This document shows, in pieces, positions 9,432-18,389 of a stretch of DNA of 37,064 bases. The notes below the pieces were generated by a model. It ran no database searches. It saw nothing but the letters and a program-made list of their open reading frames with translations, and was not told the origin of the DNA. The translations under genes were made by a program, and so were the position numbers. Within the stretch, counting starts at the first letter, position 1. Each line of letters opens with the position of its first letter. Origin of the DNA: Asaia bogorensis (GTDB lineage Bacteria; Pseudomonadota; Alphaproteobacteria; Reyranellales; Reyranellaceae); contig CAMDQJ010000036.1 of assembly GCA_945905835.1 (NCBI GenBank), positions 1-37,064 on the forward strand, given 5' to 3'.

Positions 9432-10169
9432 ATGATCGACGCGCTCGACCATCTCACCCTGCGCGCGTCGTTCCTCAAGGGCGCGGTCGGCGGCTACGAG
9501 ACGCTGCTGGGGCGACAGGCGCAGGGTGGCCGCCTGCAACTCGGCAATGTCGGACTCGAGATCGAAGACGACGCCGCGACGGCGCGGCTCGCGGCCATGG
9601 TCTTCGCCACCGCCTCTCTCGACAAGGCGCAGCGCCTGCTCGAGCGCCGTGCCGTGCCAGTCGAGCGCAAGCGCGACCGCCTGCTGCTCTCGAGCGAGGC
9701 GACGCATGGCGCGCCCGTCGCACTGATCGAGCGCGCCGCTCTCCCCTCGCCTTCCCCGCTGCTGAACAGCAGCGAGGCGGCCTCGATCAGCGCGCTCGAC
9801 CACGTCGTGATCCGCACACCCCATCCCGAGCGCGCCATCGCCCTCTATGCCGGACGGCTTGGGCTCAGCCTGCGGCTCGACCGCAGCAATCCCAACTGGG
9901 GCCAGCGCCTGCTGTTCTTCCGCTGCGGCGATCTCGTCGTCGAAATGGCGCACGATCTGAAGAAGGGCGTGTCGGACGCCCCTGACGAATTGTGGGGCCT
10001 GTCGTGGCGCGTGCCCGACGTTGCAAAGGCGAACGCCCGCCTGAAGGCCGCCGGCATTGACGTGTCAGAGCCGCGCGACGGACGGCGGCCGGGGTCGCAG
10101 GTTTTCACGGTGAAGAGCGGCACTGCCGGCGTGCCAACCATCGTTATCGGCGGCATTGGCCGGTGGTAA
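9432..10169 (+). CDS. Two-module VOC (glyoxalase/dioxygenase superfamily) protein
   Basis: 245 aa made of two vicinal-oxygen-chelate halves. The first begins IDALDHLTLR and has lost several beta strands. The second begins near residue 118 with ISALDHVVIRTPHPERAIALY and continues with FFRCGDLVVEMAHD and the repeat unit ELWGLSWRVPDVAKANARLK. A His and a Glu that could bind metal are present in the second half, but the usual final Glu near the C-terminus (here FTVKSGTAGVPTIVIGG) is missing, so the metal site may be incomplete. Substrate unknown. It directly follows the gamma-CA gene and is probably cotranscribed. Confidence 0.75.
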   Translation: MIDALDHLTLRASFLKGAVGGYETLLGRQAQGGRLQLGNVGLEIEDDAATARLAAMVFATASLDKAQRLLERRAVPVERKRDRLLLSSEATHGAPVALIERAALPSPSPLLNSSEAASISALDHVVIRTPHPERAIALYAGRLGLSLRLDRSNPNWGQRLLFFRCGDLVVEMAHDLKKGVSDAPDELWGLSWRVPDVAKANARLKAAGIDVSEPRDGRRPGSQVFTVKSGTAGVPTIVIGGIGRW

Positions 10170-10224
10170 ATGCGCGCGCTGGCGTGCGATGCTGTCACAA
10201 AATCGTCATAAGCGGAGGAAGCCA

Positions 10225-11250
10225 ATGACCATCGGCCTTCGGCTCGGCGCCGTTCTCGGCGCACTGGTGCTCGCCACGCCCGCCTCGGCGCAGGGCGTGG
10301 TCAACGTCTACTGCTCCGTCCAGGTTGAGTGGTGCACCTCGATCGCCAACGAATTCCAGAAGGCGACCGGCGTCAAAGTGTCGGTCAGCCAGAAGGGTTC
10401 GGGCGAGACCATCGCCCAGCTCAAAGCCGAGGCACAGAATCCCAAGGGCGACGTGTGGTTCGGCGGCACCGGCGATCCGCATCTGCAGGCGGCCGAGGAA
10501 AACCTCACCGAGGCCTACAAGTCGCCGAAGCTCGCCGAGCTGCATCCCTGGGCGATCAAGCAGAACACCGATTCGGGCGGCAAGACTGTCGGCATCTATG
10601 CCGGCGCGCTGGGCTTCGGCTTCAACACCGAACTTTTGGCCAAGAAGAATGCCAAGGCACCCGTCTGCTGGGCCGATCTCCTGAAGCCCGAGTTCAAGGG
10701 CGAGATCCAGATGGCCAATCCCAATTCGTCGGGCACCGCCTATGTCGCCATCGCCACGCTGGTGCAGCTGATGGGCGAAGAGAACGCCTTCGCCTATCTG
10801 AAGAAGATGCACGCCAACATCAACGCCTACACGCGCTCGGGCACGGCGCCGATGAAGGCGGTGGCGCGCGGCGAGACCTCGGTCAGCATCAGCTTCGTGC
10901 ATGACGGCGTCACCGAAGCACTGGCCGGCTTCCCGGTGAAGACCGCCACGCCCTGTGAAGGAACGGGCTACGAGATCGGCTCGATGAGCGTCGTCAAGGG
11001 CGCGCGCAATCTCGCCAACGCCAAAAAATTCTACGACTGGGCGCTGACGCCACCCGCCCAACAGCTTGGCGCGCAGGCCAAGCAGTTCCAGGTGCCGTCG
11101 AACAAGGCGACTCCGGTGCCGCCCGAAGCGCCGAAATTCGCCGACATGAAGCTGATCGACTACGACCAGGCTAAATACGGCAAGTCGTCCGAGCGCAAGC
11201 GGCTGATCGCGCGCTGGGACTCCGAAGTGGGCAGCCTGCCGAAGCCTTAA
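10225..11250 (+). CDS. ABC transporter periplasmic substrate-binding protein (AfuA/SfuA family)
   Basis: 341 aa. The start is the ATG at 10225 with GGAGGAAG upstream, giving a clean signal peptide (residues 1-22, cleavage after PASA before QG). The mature protein has the type II periplasmic-binding fold: VVNVYCSVQVEWC, DVWFGGTGDPHLQAAEE, GIYAGALGFGFNTELL, MANPNSSGTAYVAIATLVQ, TPCEGTGYEIGSMSVVKGAR and FYDWALTP. Four Cys sit in WC-type contexts that could form disulfides. The adjacent Tyr pair that binds iron in FbpA-like proteins is not seen, so an organic ligand such as a sugar phosphate (as for AfuA) or phosphonate is as likely as ferric iron. First gene of the transporter operon. Confidence 0.85.
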   Translation: MTIGLRLGAVLGALVLATPASAQGVVNVYCSVQVEWCTSIANEFQKATGVKVSVSQKGSGETIAQLKAEAQNPKGDVWFGGTGDPHLQAAEENLTEAYKSPKLAELHPWAIKQNTDSGGKTVGIYAGALGFGFNTELLAKKNAKAPVCWADLLKPEFKGEIQMANPNSSGTAYVAIATLVQLMGEENAFAYLKKMHANINAYTRSGTAPMKAVARGETSVSISFVHDGVTEALAGFPVKTATPCEGTGYEIGSMSVVKGARNLANAKKFYDWALTPPAQQLGAQAKQFQVPSNKATPVPPEAPKFADMKLIDYDQAKYGKSSERKRLIARWDSEVGSLPKP

Positions 11251-11257
11251 GTCTGCC

Positions 11258-13453
11258 ATGAACAACCGCGCGCCGCTCGTCTGGTCGATCGCCGGCCTGA
11301 TCGCATCCGTGGCGCTGCCCTGGTACGCGCTTCAGGAAGGACTCGATTCCGGCGCGTGGCTCGGCGGCCTGTGGTCGTCGGAAGACTACGCGAACGGCCT
11401 CGCGCAGGTTCTCGCGCACGGGAAATTCTGGCTCGCGCCGACACTGCTCACCCTCGTCGCCGGTTTCGCCGCGAGCCTCGCGCCGATGTCCCGCGAAAGC
11501 CGTGGACGATGGCTGCTCGTCATCAGCGTCACCGGACTCGTTCTCTTCGTCGCGCAGGCGCTGGCGGTTGGTCTGCGCGGCTGGAGCGCCGAGTGGCTCA
11601 ACGCGCTGCTCGGCGAACTCGACAGCCGGCAGGTCGGCATCGGCGCCGGCGGCGCGGTCGTGATGGTCGCGCTGCTGGCGCTGCTGTCGATCGGCCTCGC
11701 GCTGCGCGGCGCCTTCGGCGGCGACGCCTTCGTCGCCGGTGCGGTCACCACGGTCGCGGCCTCGATCGCGCTGTTCACCGCGTGGCCGATCCTGCGCATC
11801 CTTGTCCAGGCTTTCCAGGACGGCGACGGCGCTTTCATGCCGGCGCTGCTGATCGAACGGGTGGCGGCGGAAAAGATCTGGTCGCTGCGTTGTCTGGTGG
11901 GCGGTGGACGCTGCGGCGTGGCGTGGAACACGCTGTTCCTCGCGGTGTGCTGTGGCGTCGGCTCGACGGCGCTGGGCCTGGCCTTCGCGCTCGCCGCCAC
12001 GCGAACGGGCTTTCGCTTCAAGAAGACGCTGCGCATCCTGACCGTGCTGCCGATCGTGACGCCGCCCTTCGTGATCGGGCTGGCGCTGATCCTGGTGTTC
12101 GGCCGCTCGGGCCTGGTGAACCAGTTCCTCGAATGGTCGATGGGCATCGCCTCGACACGCTGGATCTACGGCTTCCAGGGCGTGCTTTTAGCCCAGCTCT
12201 TCGCCTTCACGCCTGTCGCGTTCCTGGTGCTGATCGGCGTCGTCGAGGGCGTGAGCCCGACTTTGGAAGAAGCCTCGCAGACCCTGCGTGCCGACCGCTG
12301 GGCCACCTTCACAACAGTGTCGCTGCCGCTGATGCGGCCCGGCCTCGCCAATGCCTGCCTCGTCGGCTTCATCGAGAGCATCGCCGATTTCGGCAATCCC
12401 ATCGTGCTGGGCGGCGACTATGGCGTGCTCTCGACCGAGATCTATTTCGCCGTGGTCGGCGCGCAGCTCGACTATGGCCGCGCCGCCGCCCTCGGCCTGC
12501 TGCTGCTCGTCTTCGCGCTGGCCGCGTTCTTCATACAACGACGGGTGGTCGGCGGAGGCTCCTATGCCACGATTTCCGGCAAGGGCGATTCCGGCCTGCC
12601 CTCGCCCCTGCCGGACGCTGCACGGCGCGCCGCGCTCGGGGTCGCCGTACCGTGGGCTGCCTTCACCTTCCTGCTCTACGGCTTCGCCTTCGTCGGTGGG
12701 CTGGTGAAAGTGTGGGGCCGCGACTACACGCCGACGCTCGATCACTACATCAAGGCCTTCGCGATAGAGCGCACCGCTGACGGGCTGATCTGGTCGGGCG
12801 CGGCGTGGAATTCGTTCTGGACGACGCTGAAGCTCGCTGCCATCGCCGCCCCGCTCACCGCCGCGCTTGGCCTGATCGCCGCCTGGATCCTGGTGCGCCA
12901 GCGCTTCGTCGGCCGCGGCACGCTCGAGTTCGCGACCATGCTTAGTTTCGCGGTACCCGGCACGGTCATCGGCGTGGCCTATGTCTTCGCCTTCAACGTG
13001 CCGCCGATCGAGATCACCGGCACGGCAATGATCATCGTACTGTGCTTCGTATTCAGGAACATGCCGGTCGGCGTGCGCGCCGGCATGGCGGCGATGAGCC
13101 AGATCGACCGCAGCCTCGACGAGGCCTCGTCGACCCTGCGCGGCCGCGCGCCACAAACGCTGGTCTATGTCGTCCTGCCGCTCTTGCGGCCGGCGATCGT
13201 CGGCGCGCTCGTTTATGGCTTCGTGCGCGCGATAACGACGGTCAGCGCCGTGGTCTTCCTGGTCACCGCCGAGTACGAGCTCGCCACCACCTACATCATC
13301 CTGCGCGTGATCAACGGCGACTATGGCCTCGCCATCGCCTATAGCTGCGCCCTGATTGTGCTGATGCTGTTGGTGATTCTGTTGATCCAGTTGCTTGTCG
13401 GCGAGCGAAGGCTGGGACGGCGCGTTGCACCGCCACTGGGAGGCCGCGTGTGA
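11258..13453 (+). CDS. Double-length ABC transporter permease (AfuB/SfuB type)
   Basis: 731 aa, containing an extra N-terminal membrane region of about 180 residues with four or five hydrophobic segments and then two fused permease modules. Each module has an EAA-type loop that docks the ATPase: EEASQTLRADRWATF then LPLMRPG (about 340-366), and DEASSTLRGRAPQ then LPLLRPAI (about 624-650). The size is nearer to AfuB than to the roughly 550-aa ferric permeases. It starts 7 nt after the binding-protein stop and overlaps the ATPase start by 4 nt, so expression is tightly coupled. Inner-membrane pore of the importer. Confidence 0.87.
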   Translation: MNNRAPLVWSIAGLIASVALPWYALQEGLDSGAWLGGLWSSEDYANGLAQVLAHGKFWLAPTLLTLVAGFAASLAPMSRESRGRWLLVISVTGLVLFVAQALAVGLRGWSAEWLNALLGELDSRQVGIGAGGAVVMVALLALLSIGLALRGAFGGDAFVAGAVTTVAASIALFTAWPILRILVQAFQDGDGAFMPALLIERVAAEKIWSLRCLVGGGRCGVAWNTLFLAVCCGVGSTALGLAFALAATRTGFRFKKTLRILTVLPIVTPPFVIGLALILVFGRSGLVNQFLEWSMGIASTRWIYGFQGVLLAQLFAFTPVAFLVLIGVVEGVSPTLEEASQTLRADRWATFTTVSLPLMRPGLANACLVGFIESIADFGNPIVLGGDYGVLSTEIYFAVVGAQLDYGRAAALGLLLLVFALAAFFIQRRVVGGGSYATISGKGDSGLPSPLPDAARRAALGVAVPWAAFTFLLYGFAFVGGLVKVWGRDYTPTLDHYIKAFAIERTADGLIWSGAAWNSFWTTLKLAAIAAPLTAALGLIAAWILVRQRFVGRGTLEFATMLSFAVPGTVIGVAYVFAFNVPPIEITGTAMIIVLCFVFRNMPVGVRAGMAAMSQIDRSLDEASSTLRGRAPQTLVYVVLPLLRPAIVGALVYGFVRAITTVSAVVFLVTAEYELATTYIILRVINGDYGLAIAYSCALIVLMLLVILLIQLLVGERRLGRRVAPPLGGRV

Positions 13454-14502
13454 GCGTCGAGTTCCGCAATGTCGTGAAGCGTTACGGCGACACCGTCGCG
13501 GTGTCGGGCATCAGTTTCACCGTCGACGCCGGCAAGCTGGTGACGCTGCTCGGCCCCTCGGGCTGCGGCAAGACCACGACCTTGCGCATGATCGCCGGGC
13601 TCGAACTCGCCAGCGAAGGCCGCATCCTGATCGCCGGCCGCGATGTCACCAACTTGAGCGCCACCGAGCGCGACGTCAGCATGGTATTCCAGTCCTATGC
13701 CCTGTTCCCGCATATGAGCGTGCTGGAGAATGTCTGTTATGGGCTGCGGCGCTCGGGGTTGGGCAAGGACGAGGCGGCCAAGCGCGCCCGCGAGGGTCTC
13801 GAGACGGTGGGCCTCAAGGGCTACGACGAGCGCCAGCCGTCGGAATTGTCGGGCGGCCAGCAGCAGCGCGTCGCCGTGGCGCGCGCGCTGGTGCTGAAGC
13901 CGTCAGTGCTGCTGTTCGACGAGCCGCTCAGCAATCTGGACGCGCGCCTGCGCCGCCAGATGCGCGAGGAGATCCGCGAACTGCAGCTGCGGCTCGGCCT
14001 CACGGTGGTCTACGTCACGCATGACCAGCAGGAGGCGATGGCGGTGTCGGACCGCATCATCGTCATGAATGCCGGCCGCATCGAGCAGGACGGCGCGCCA
14101 CGCGATCTCTACGAGCGGCCGGCGACGCCCTTCCTCGCGCGCTTCATGGGCGAGTCCAATCCGGCGCGCGGCACCGTACGCCGTCTCGATGCCGAGCGCG
14201 TCTCGGCGACGCTTGGCGATATCGAACTCGTCGTGCCGAATGTCGGCGCGCCGGATGGTCCGGCGACCTTCGCCATCCGCCCCGAAGCCATCACGGTCGA
14301 GAGCGCACCCGGACCCGTCGGCGCGCTCAAGGGCACCGTCGCCAAATCGAGCTATGTCGGCACGCACATGGAATACACGATCGACACCGCCGCCGGCGCG
14401 CTGTTCGCCACATGCCCGCGCGTCGAGCGCCCGCTGGTGCCGGGCGCTGCTGTCGCACTCGTGCTGGCCCCTCGCGGCGTCATCGTGGTGGCCGGTGCAT
14501 GA
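13450..14502 (+). CDS. ABC transporter ATP-binding protein with TOBE domain
   Basis: 350 aa, GTG start overlapping the permease stop (GTGA). Walker A is GPSGCGKTTT (about 35-44), the Q-loop is MVFQSYALFPHMSV, the signature is LSGGQQQR, Walker B is VLLFDEPLSNLDARL and the switch His is in VYVTHDQQEA. A C-terminal TOBE region (about 240-350) makes it a CUT/Pot-type ATPase such as those powering ferric, spermidine or sugar-phosphate importers. Together with the two upstream genes it forms a full importer. Its own stop overlaps the start of the next gene (ATGA). Confidence 0.92.
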   Translation: MSVEFRNVVKRYGDTVAVSGISFTVDAGKLVTLLGPSGCGKTTTLRMIAGLELASEGRILIAGRDVTNLSATERDVSMVFQSYALFPHMSVLENVCYGLRRSGLGKDEAAKRAREGLETVGLKGYDERQPSELSGGQQQRVAVARALVLKPSVLLFDEPLSNLDARLRRQMREEIRELQLRLGLTVVYVTHDQQEAMAVSDRIIVMNAGRIEQDGAPRDLYERPATPFLARFMGESNPARGTVRRLDAERVSATLGDIELVVPNVGAPDGPATFAIRPEAITVESAPGPVGALKGTVAKSSYVGTHMEYTIDTAAGALFATCPRVERPLVPGAAVALVLAPRGVIVVAGA

Positions 14503-15245
14503 TCCGTCCCCTTCTCCTTCTCGCTCTGCTGGCGCTCGGCGCCTGCGCCACCAAGCCGACGCCATCGCCGCGCAGCGCCGCCGGGCTGCCGCCGCTCGGC
14601 CCCTGCCCCGCCTCGTCGTGGCGGCCGGATGCCCCGCCGCCGACGGCCAGCGCCAAGACCTCGATCGTGCTGCTCGCAGTGCAGGAATGGGCGCGCTTCG
14701 GCCGGCAGACCATCACCTACTCGCTGACCGCGGAGCCGCGGCTCGAACAGCTCGGTGTGCAGGAGCGCGACGCGCCCGAGCGCGTCCGCGACTACTGGGC
14801 CGCCGTCGACAAGCCGGCCTTGAGCGGCCTCGACGACGTGCCATGGTCGGCAGCATTCATCTCATGGGCGATCGAGAGTGCCGGCGTGCCGCGCGATCTC
14901 TTCTGCCCCGACCAGCGCCACACCATTTATGTCGAGCGCCTAGTCGAACGGGCGCGCCGGCCGGGCGCCGGCTTTGCCCCGCACCGTCCAAATGAATACA
15001 CACCGCGTGTGGGGGATCTTTTATGCTCGTCGCGCGACGGCAGCGGCACCACGCTGGACAACCTCAACCGCGGCGCCGGCCACTGCGACATCGTGGTCGA
15101 GGTGCGGCCGCGCGAAGTCCATGCGATCGGCGGAAATGTCCGCGACTCGGTCAGCCGCAGCATCTTCCCTTTGGACCCGTCGGGCTATATGACCCCACTT
15201 TCGGGACGGTCGCTCTTTGCCGTCATCGAAAATCGTCTGCCTTGA
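14499..15245 (+). CDS. DUF2272 lipoprotein
   Basis: 248 aa. A short lipoprotein signal with lipobox LGAC gives a lipidated C16. The rest has the DUF2272 pattern: LLAVQEWARFGRQTI, DDVPWSAAFISWAIESAG, YTPRVGDLLCSSR, GHCDIVVEVRPREVHAIGGN and SIFPLDPSGYM. The Cys in GDLLC and the His in GHCDIVV look like a possible Cys/His catalytic pair of a CHAP/NlpC-like fold, but no activity is known to me. The ATG overlaps the stop of the ABC ATPase by 4 nt, tying it to the importer. A related gene lies at 16857 on the other strand. Confidence 0.8.
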   Translation: MIRPLLLLALLALGACATKPTPSPRSAAGLPPLGPCPASSWRPDAPPPTASAKTSIVLLAVQEWARFGRQTITYSLTAEPRLEQLGVQERDAPERVRDYWAAVDKPALSGLDDVPWSAAFISWAIESAGVPRDLFCPDQRHTIYVERLVERARRPGAGFAPHRPNEYTPRVGDLLCSSRDGSGTTLDNLNRGAGHCDIVVEVRPREVHAIGGNVRDSVSRSIFPLDPSGYMTPLSGRSLFAVIENRLP

Positions 15246-15254
15246 GGGAATGCG

Positions 15255-16844
15255 ATGTCGCTGCACGAATACATCATCATCGGCGCGGGTTCGGCGGGAA
15301 GCGCCTTGGCGGCCCGACTGGGCGATGACCTGGCGGCACGCATCCTGGTGATCGAGGCGGGACCTGCCGATTCGTCGTTCCTGCTCAAGATGCCGGCGGG
15401 CTTCGCCAGTCTCGGCGACAAGTCGCCCTACAACTGGCGCTACGAGACGGTGCCGCAGGTCCATTGCAACAATCGCCGCATGTACTGGCCGCGCGGCAAG
15501 ACGCTGGGTGGGTCTTCGTCGATCAACGCCATGCTCTATGCCCGCGGCCATGCCTCGGACTACGACCACTGGCGCCAGCTCGGCAACGAGGGCTGGAGCT
15601 ACGAGGACGTGCTGCCCTACTTCAAGAAGGCCGAGAACAACGAGCGCGGCGCCGACGACTTCCACGGTGTCGGCGGTCCCCTCAACGTCGCCGAGCAGAC
15701 TAGCCCAGCCAGGCTCAACGAAGCCTTCCTCAAGGCCTGCGAGCAGGCAGGCCACAAGCGCGTCACGGATTTCAATGACGCCGAGCAGGACGGCGTCGGC
15801 TACTATCAGGTGACGCAGAAAAACCAGGAGCGCTGGAGCACTGCCAGCGCCTACCTGCGGCCGGCGGTGATCCGCGGCAACAAGCAGGTCGTGGTCGAGA
15901 CCGACGCGATGGTCGAGCGCATCATCTGCGACGGCAACCGCGCCATGGGCGTGCGCTACGTCAAGAACGGCAAGGACGAGGTGGCGCGCTGCACCAAGGA
16001 GATCATCCTGTGCGGCGGCGCCGTCAACTCGCCGCAGCTTCTTTTACTTTCCGGCATCGGCCCGGCCGACCACGTCCGCTCCGTTGGCATTCCGCTTGTC
16101 CACGACCTGCCGGGCGTCGGATCGAACCTGCAGGACCATCTCGACGCGGGCCTGCTGCAAGCCTGCAAGACGCGCGACACCTACGACACCGCCAACAAGC
16201 TGGTGTCGTTGATCCAATACAAGATGAACAAGAAAGGTCCCGGCACCTCGCCGATCGCCGAGTCGGGCGGCTTCCTGCGCACGCGCGAAGGCCTCTCTGC
16301 GCCCGACATCCAGCTCCACTTCATTCCGGCGCTGGTGGTCGATCACGGCCGCACCAAGATGAAGAAGAACGGCTTCACGCTGCATATCTGCACGCTCCGG
16401 CCCGAGAGCACCGGCACAATCCGGCTGAAGAATGCCGATCCCAACGCCCATCCGCTGATCGACGCCAACTATCTCAGCCAGCGGCGCGACCTCGACACGC
16501 TGATCGCCGGCGTGAAGATGGGCCGCGATATCTTCGCCCAGAGCGGTCTCGATCCCTATCGCGCCGACGAGCTCCAGCCTGGCACCGTTGCCAGGACCGA
16601 CGCCGAGATCGAGCAGTGGGTGCGCGCCAAGGCCGAGACGATCTATCACCCCGCCGGCACCTGCAAGATGGGGCCCGACAGCGATCCGATGGCCGTGGTC
16701 GACAACCAGTGCCGCGTGCACGGCATCGAAGGGCTGCGCGTGGTCGATGCGTCGGTCATGCCGACTCTGGTCGGCGGCAACACCAATGCGCCGACGATCA
16801 TGATCGCCGAACGCGCCTCGGCATTCATAAAGGCCGACTGGTAG
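15255..16844 (+). CDS. GMC-family flavin-dependent alcohol/choline dehydrogenase
   Basis: 529 aa. The FAD motif IIIGAGSAGSALAARLGDD is at 7-25, followed by IEAGPAD, WPRGKTLGGSSSINAMLYAR (GMC signature 1), GAVNSPQLLLLSGIGP (signature 2), and the active-site pair H465 (IYHPAGTCKMG) and N511 (GGNTNAPTIMIAERA). The nearest well-known relatives are BetA choline dehydrogenase and AlkJ-type alcohol dehydrogenases; the alcohol substrate is not evident, and no betaine-aldehyde dehydrogenase or BetI lies nearby. It begins 9 nt after the DUF2272 gene with GAGGGAA before its ATG, so it probably belongs to the importer operon and may oxidise the imported compound. Confidence 0.88.
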   Translation: MSLHEYIIIGAGSAGSALAARLGDDLAARILVIEAGPADSSFLLKMPAGFASLGDKSPYNWRYETVPQVHCNNRRMYWPRGKTLGGSSSINAMLYARGHASDYDHWRQLGNEGWSYEDVLPYFKKAENNERGADDFHGVGGPLNVAEQTSPARLNEAFLKACEQAGHKRVTDFNDAEQDGVGYYQVTQKNQERWSTASAYLRPAVIRGNKQVVVETDAMVERIICDGNRAMGVRYVKNGKDEVARCTKEIILCGGAVNSPQLLLLSGIGPADHVRSVGIPLVHDLPGVGSNLQDHLDAGLLQACKTRDTYDTANKLVSLIQYKMNKKGPGTSPIAESGGFLRTREGLSAPDIQLHFIPALVVDHGRTKMKKNGFTLHICTLRPESTGTIRLKNADPNAHPLIDANYLSQRRDLDTLIAGVKMGRDIFAQSGLDPYRADELQPGTVARTDAEIEQWVRAKAETIYHPAGTCKMGPDSDPMAVVDNQCRVHGIEGLRVVDASVMPTLVGGNTNAPTIMIAERASAFIKADW

Positions 16845-16856
16845 GACGCCGCAGCG

Positions 16857-17657
16857 TCAGTAGGCGCGGTTCTCCGCGATCAGCATCCACGGGCTGCCGG
16901 GCACGTTACCGAGGCGGCCGCGCGGGTCGATGGGGAACAGGCTCATGGTGACGCTGTTCTTCACATTGCCGCCGACGGCATGAACGAAGCCGCCCTTGAC
17001 GTCGACCACGACGTCGCAATGGCTGGCGGTGTGATCGATGCGCTTCTTGGCGGTACGCGGATCGGCGCCCTTCCACGACGCGCCTGCCGTGCCGCTGCAC
17101 ACCAGGTCTCCTGCCTTCGGTGAATAGTCGTTGGGCGCATGCAGCACGAAGCCGCCGCTGCGCTGGCGTTCGTAGAGGGCGGAGAGGTACGTGCCATGCC
17201 GGCCTGCCGGCGGGAAGTCGCGGCCACTAACGCCGGCATGCCCCATCACCCACGACACGAAGGCACCGGACCACGGGCGGCCGGTCGTGTGGCCGTTCCA
17301 TTCAGGATGGCCGCAGCTGCCCCAGTAGTCGCCGACGCGACTTGCCAGCGGCTCGCTGCGTTCCGTGACGCCGCTGCGATTGACATAGCCGTTGGCGCTG
17401 TGCTGGCCGCCATAGACAATCGTCGAGCGGCCGAACTTGGTCCATTCGCGCCAGGCGACCGATGCGATGCGGTTGTTGGGTGCGCGGTCGTTGAACCCGT
17501 CGCCACGTTCGACGCTGCCGCAGCCGGCGAGCATCAGGGCGGAGAAGAAGGCGAGCAAGAGAAGTGCCGGCAGCCGGTGACCTATCGCGTGGGAGGAACG
17601 CTGATGGGGCGGCTGCCAGCAAACATGATGATCGACAGAGGGGAAGCCGAAGTTCAT
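16857..17657 (-). CDS. Second DUF2272 lipoprotein, convergent with the GMC gene
   Basis: 266 aa. A long N-terminus (about 28 residues) precedes the hydrophobic core LPALLLLAFFSALMLAGC with lipobox LAGC, so the Cys near 46 is probably lipidated. DUF2272 features match the paralogue at 14499: VAWREWTKFGRSTIVYG, GRPWSGAFVSWVMGHAG, SPKAGDLVCSGT, SHCDVVVDVKGGFVHAVGGN and SLFPIDPRGRL. The ATG at 17657 has only a poor ribosome site, and no other ATG/GTG/TTG lies before the signal core, so the true start is uncertain. Its upstream region is AT-rich and shared with the broken GNAT gene. Confidence 0.78.
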   Translation of the reverse strand: MNFGFPSVDHHVCWQPPHQRSSHAIGHRLPALLLLAFFSALMLAGCGSVERGDGFNDRAPNNRIASVAWREWTKFGRSTIVYGGQHSANGYVNRSGVTERSEPLASRVGDYWGSCGHPEWNGHTTGRPWSGAFVSWVMGHAGVSGRDFPPAGRHGTYLSALYERQRSGGFVLHAPNDYSPKAGDLVCSGTAGASWKGADPRTAKKRIDHTASHCDVVVDVKGGFVHAVGGNVKNSVTMSLFPIDPRGRLGNVPGSPWMLIAENRAY

Positions 17658-17726
17658 GTATAACTTACAGTTCTTAATATAAACGTTTGTTATTATTAGA
17701 TTTTAAACTGACACATAAACTGAACA
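17658..17726. promoter_or_regulatory. AT-rich divergent promoter region
   Basis: This gap between the DUF2272 gene (minus) and the GNAT remnant (plus) is far more AT-rich than the rest of the window, with several -10-like hexamers (TATAAC near 17657, TTATTAT and TTTTAAA near 17690-17706) and an AAACGTTT palindrome near 17682. It probably holds the two divergent promoters; no single -35/-10 pair can be assigned with confidence. Confidence 0.35.
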
Positions 17727-18339
17727 ATGTCACGGGCTTCCGACCTTTTTCGCATCCGCCTCCTGGAGGAGAAGTCTTTTCGGGGTTGGCCGGCTCTGGA
17801 AACCCGGGACATCGCCGGCTGGCAGCTACGATTTTCCGGCGGTTATACCAAAAGGGCCAATTCAATCAATGCGTTAGGCGTGGATGCCCGATTTGACCCG
17901 GCGACCCTCGAGGCGCTCGAAAGGCCGACCCGGCTGTCCGGATCCAGCCCTGCCGGCGCCTGACTGGCTGGCGGCCTTCGTCGCCCATAGCCCGGTTGCC
18001 CCGCAGCATCGTGAGCCCATGAAACGCATGCTGGGCTCGATCGCGGTGCCCGTCGGCTTTGCTTTCGCCGAGGAAGCTGGCACGCCGCTCGCCATGGCCA
18101 TTGGCGCGGTTGACGGCGAGTACATGGGCTTGTTCGACGTGCTGGTGATGCCGGCGGCGCGCCGCCGTGGCTTGGCCCGCCGCGTGACTGAAAGCCTCTA
18201 CGCCTGGGCGTGGGACTGCGGCGCCCGTTTCGCCTATCTGCAGGTCGTCGCCACCAACGCCGCCGCCCGCCCGCTCTATGCCGAACAAGGCTTCGAAACG
18301 GTCTATTCGTACCATTACCGGACGCCGCCTCCTGCTTGA
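17727..18339 (+). pseudogene. GNAT acetyltransferase broken by frameshift and internal loss
   Basis: The first frame (from the ATG at 17727) encodes a family-like start, RIRLLEEKSFRGWPALETRD, GWQLRFSGGYTKRANSINAL and DARFDPATLEALE, then runs to a stop at 17961-17963. The second frame resumes near 17940 with APDWLAAFVAHSPVAPQH and carries an intact acetyl-CoA-binding core: GLFDVLVMPAARRRGLARRV and NAAARPLYAEQGFETVYSYH. Relative to related proteins of about 240 aa, roughly 50 residues between the two halves seem absent, so this is a small deletion plus frameshift rather than a single-base slip. An ATG at 17884 could still make the C-terminal part. Confidence 0.7.
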
Positions 18340-18389
18340 CCCTCCAGCGCCCAGTGCCTCACATAGGCGGTCAGAGAGGCACCAAGAAA

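Noticed and set aside
10225..14502. Ferric-iron uptake system as a firm call
   Set aside because: The iron-ligand Tyr pair is not visible and the permease size is AfuB-like, so only the broad family is given.
16845..16858. Bidirectional terminator between the GMC and second DUF2272 genes
   Set aside because: The stem is only 5 bp (GACGC/GCGTC), has no T-run and overlaps a stop codon.
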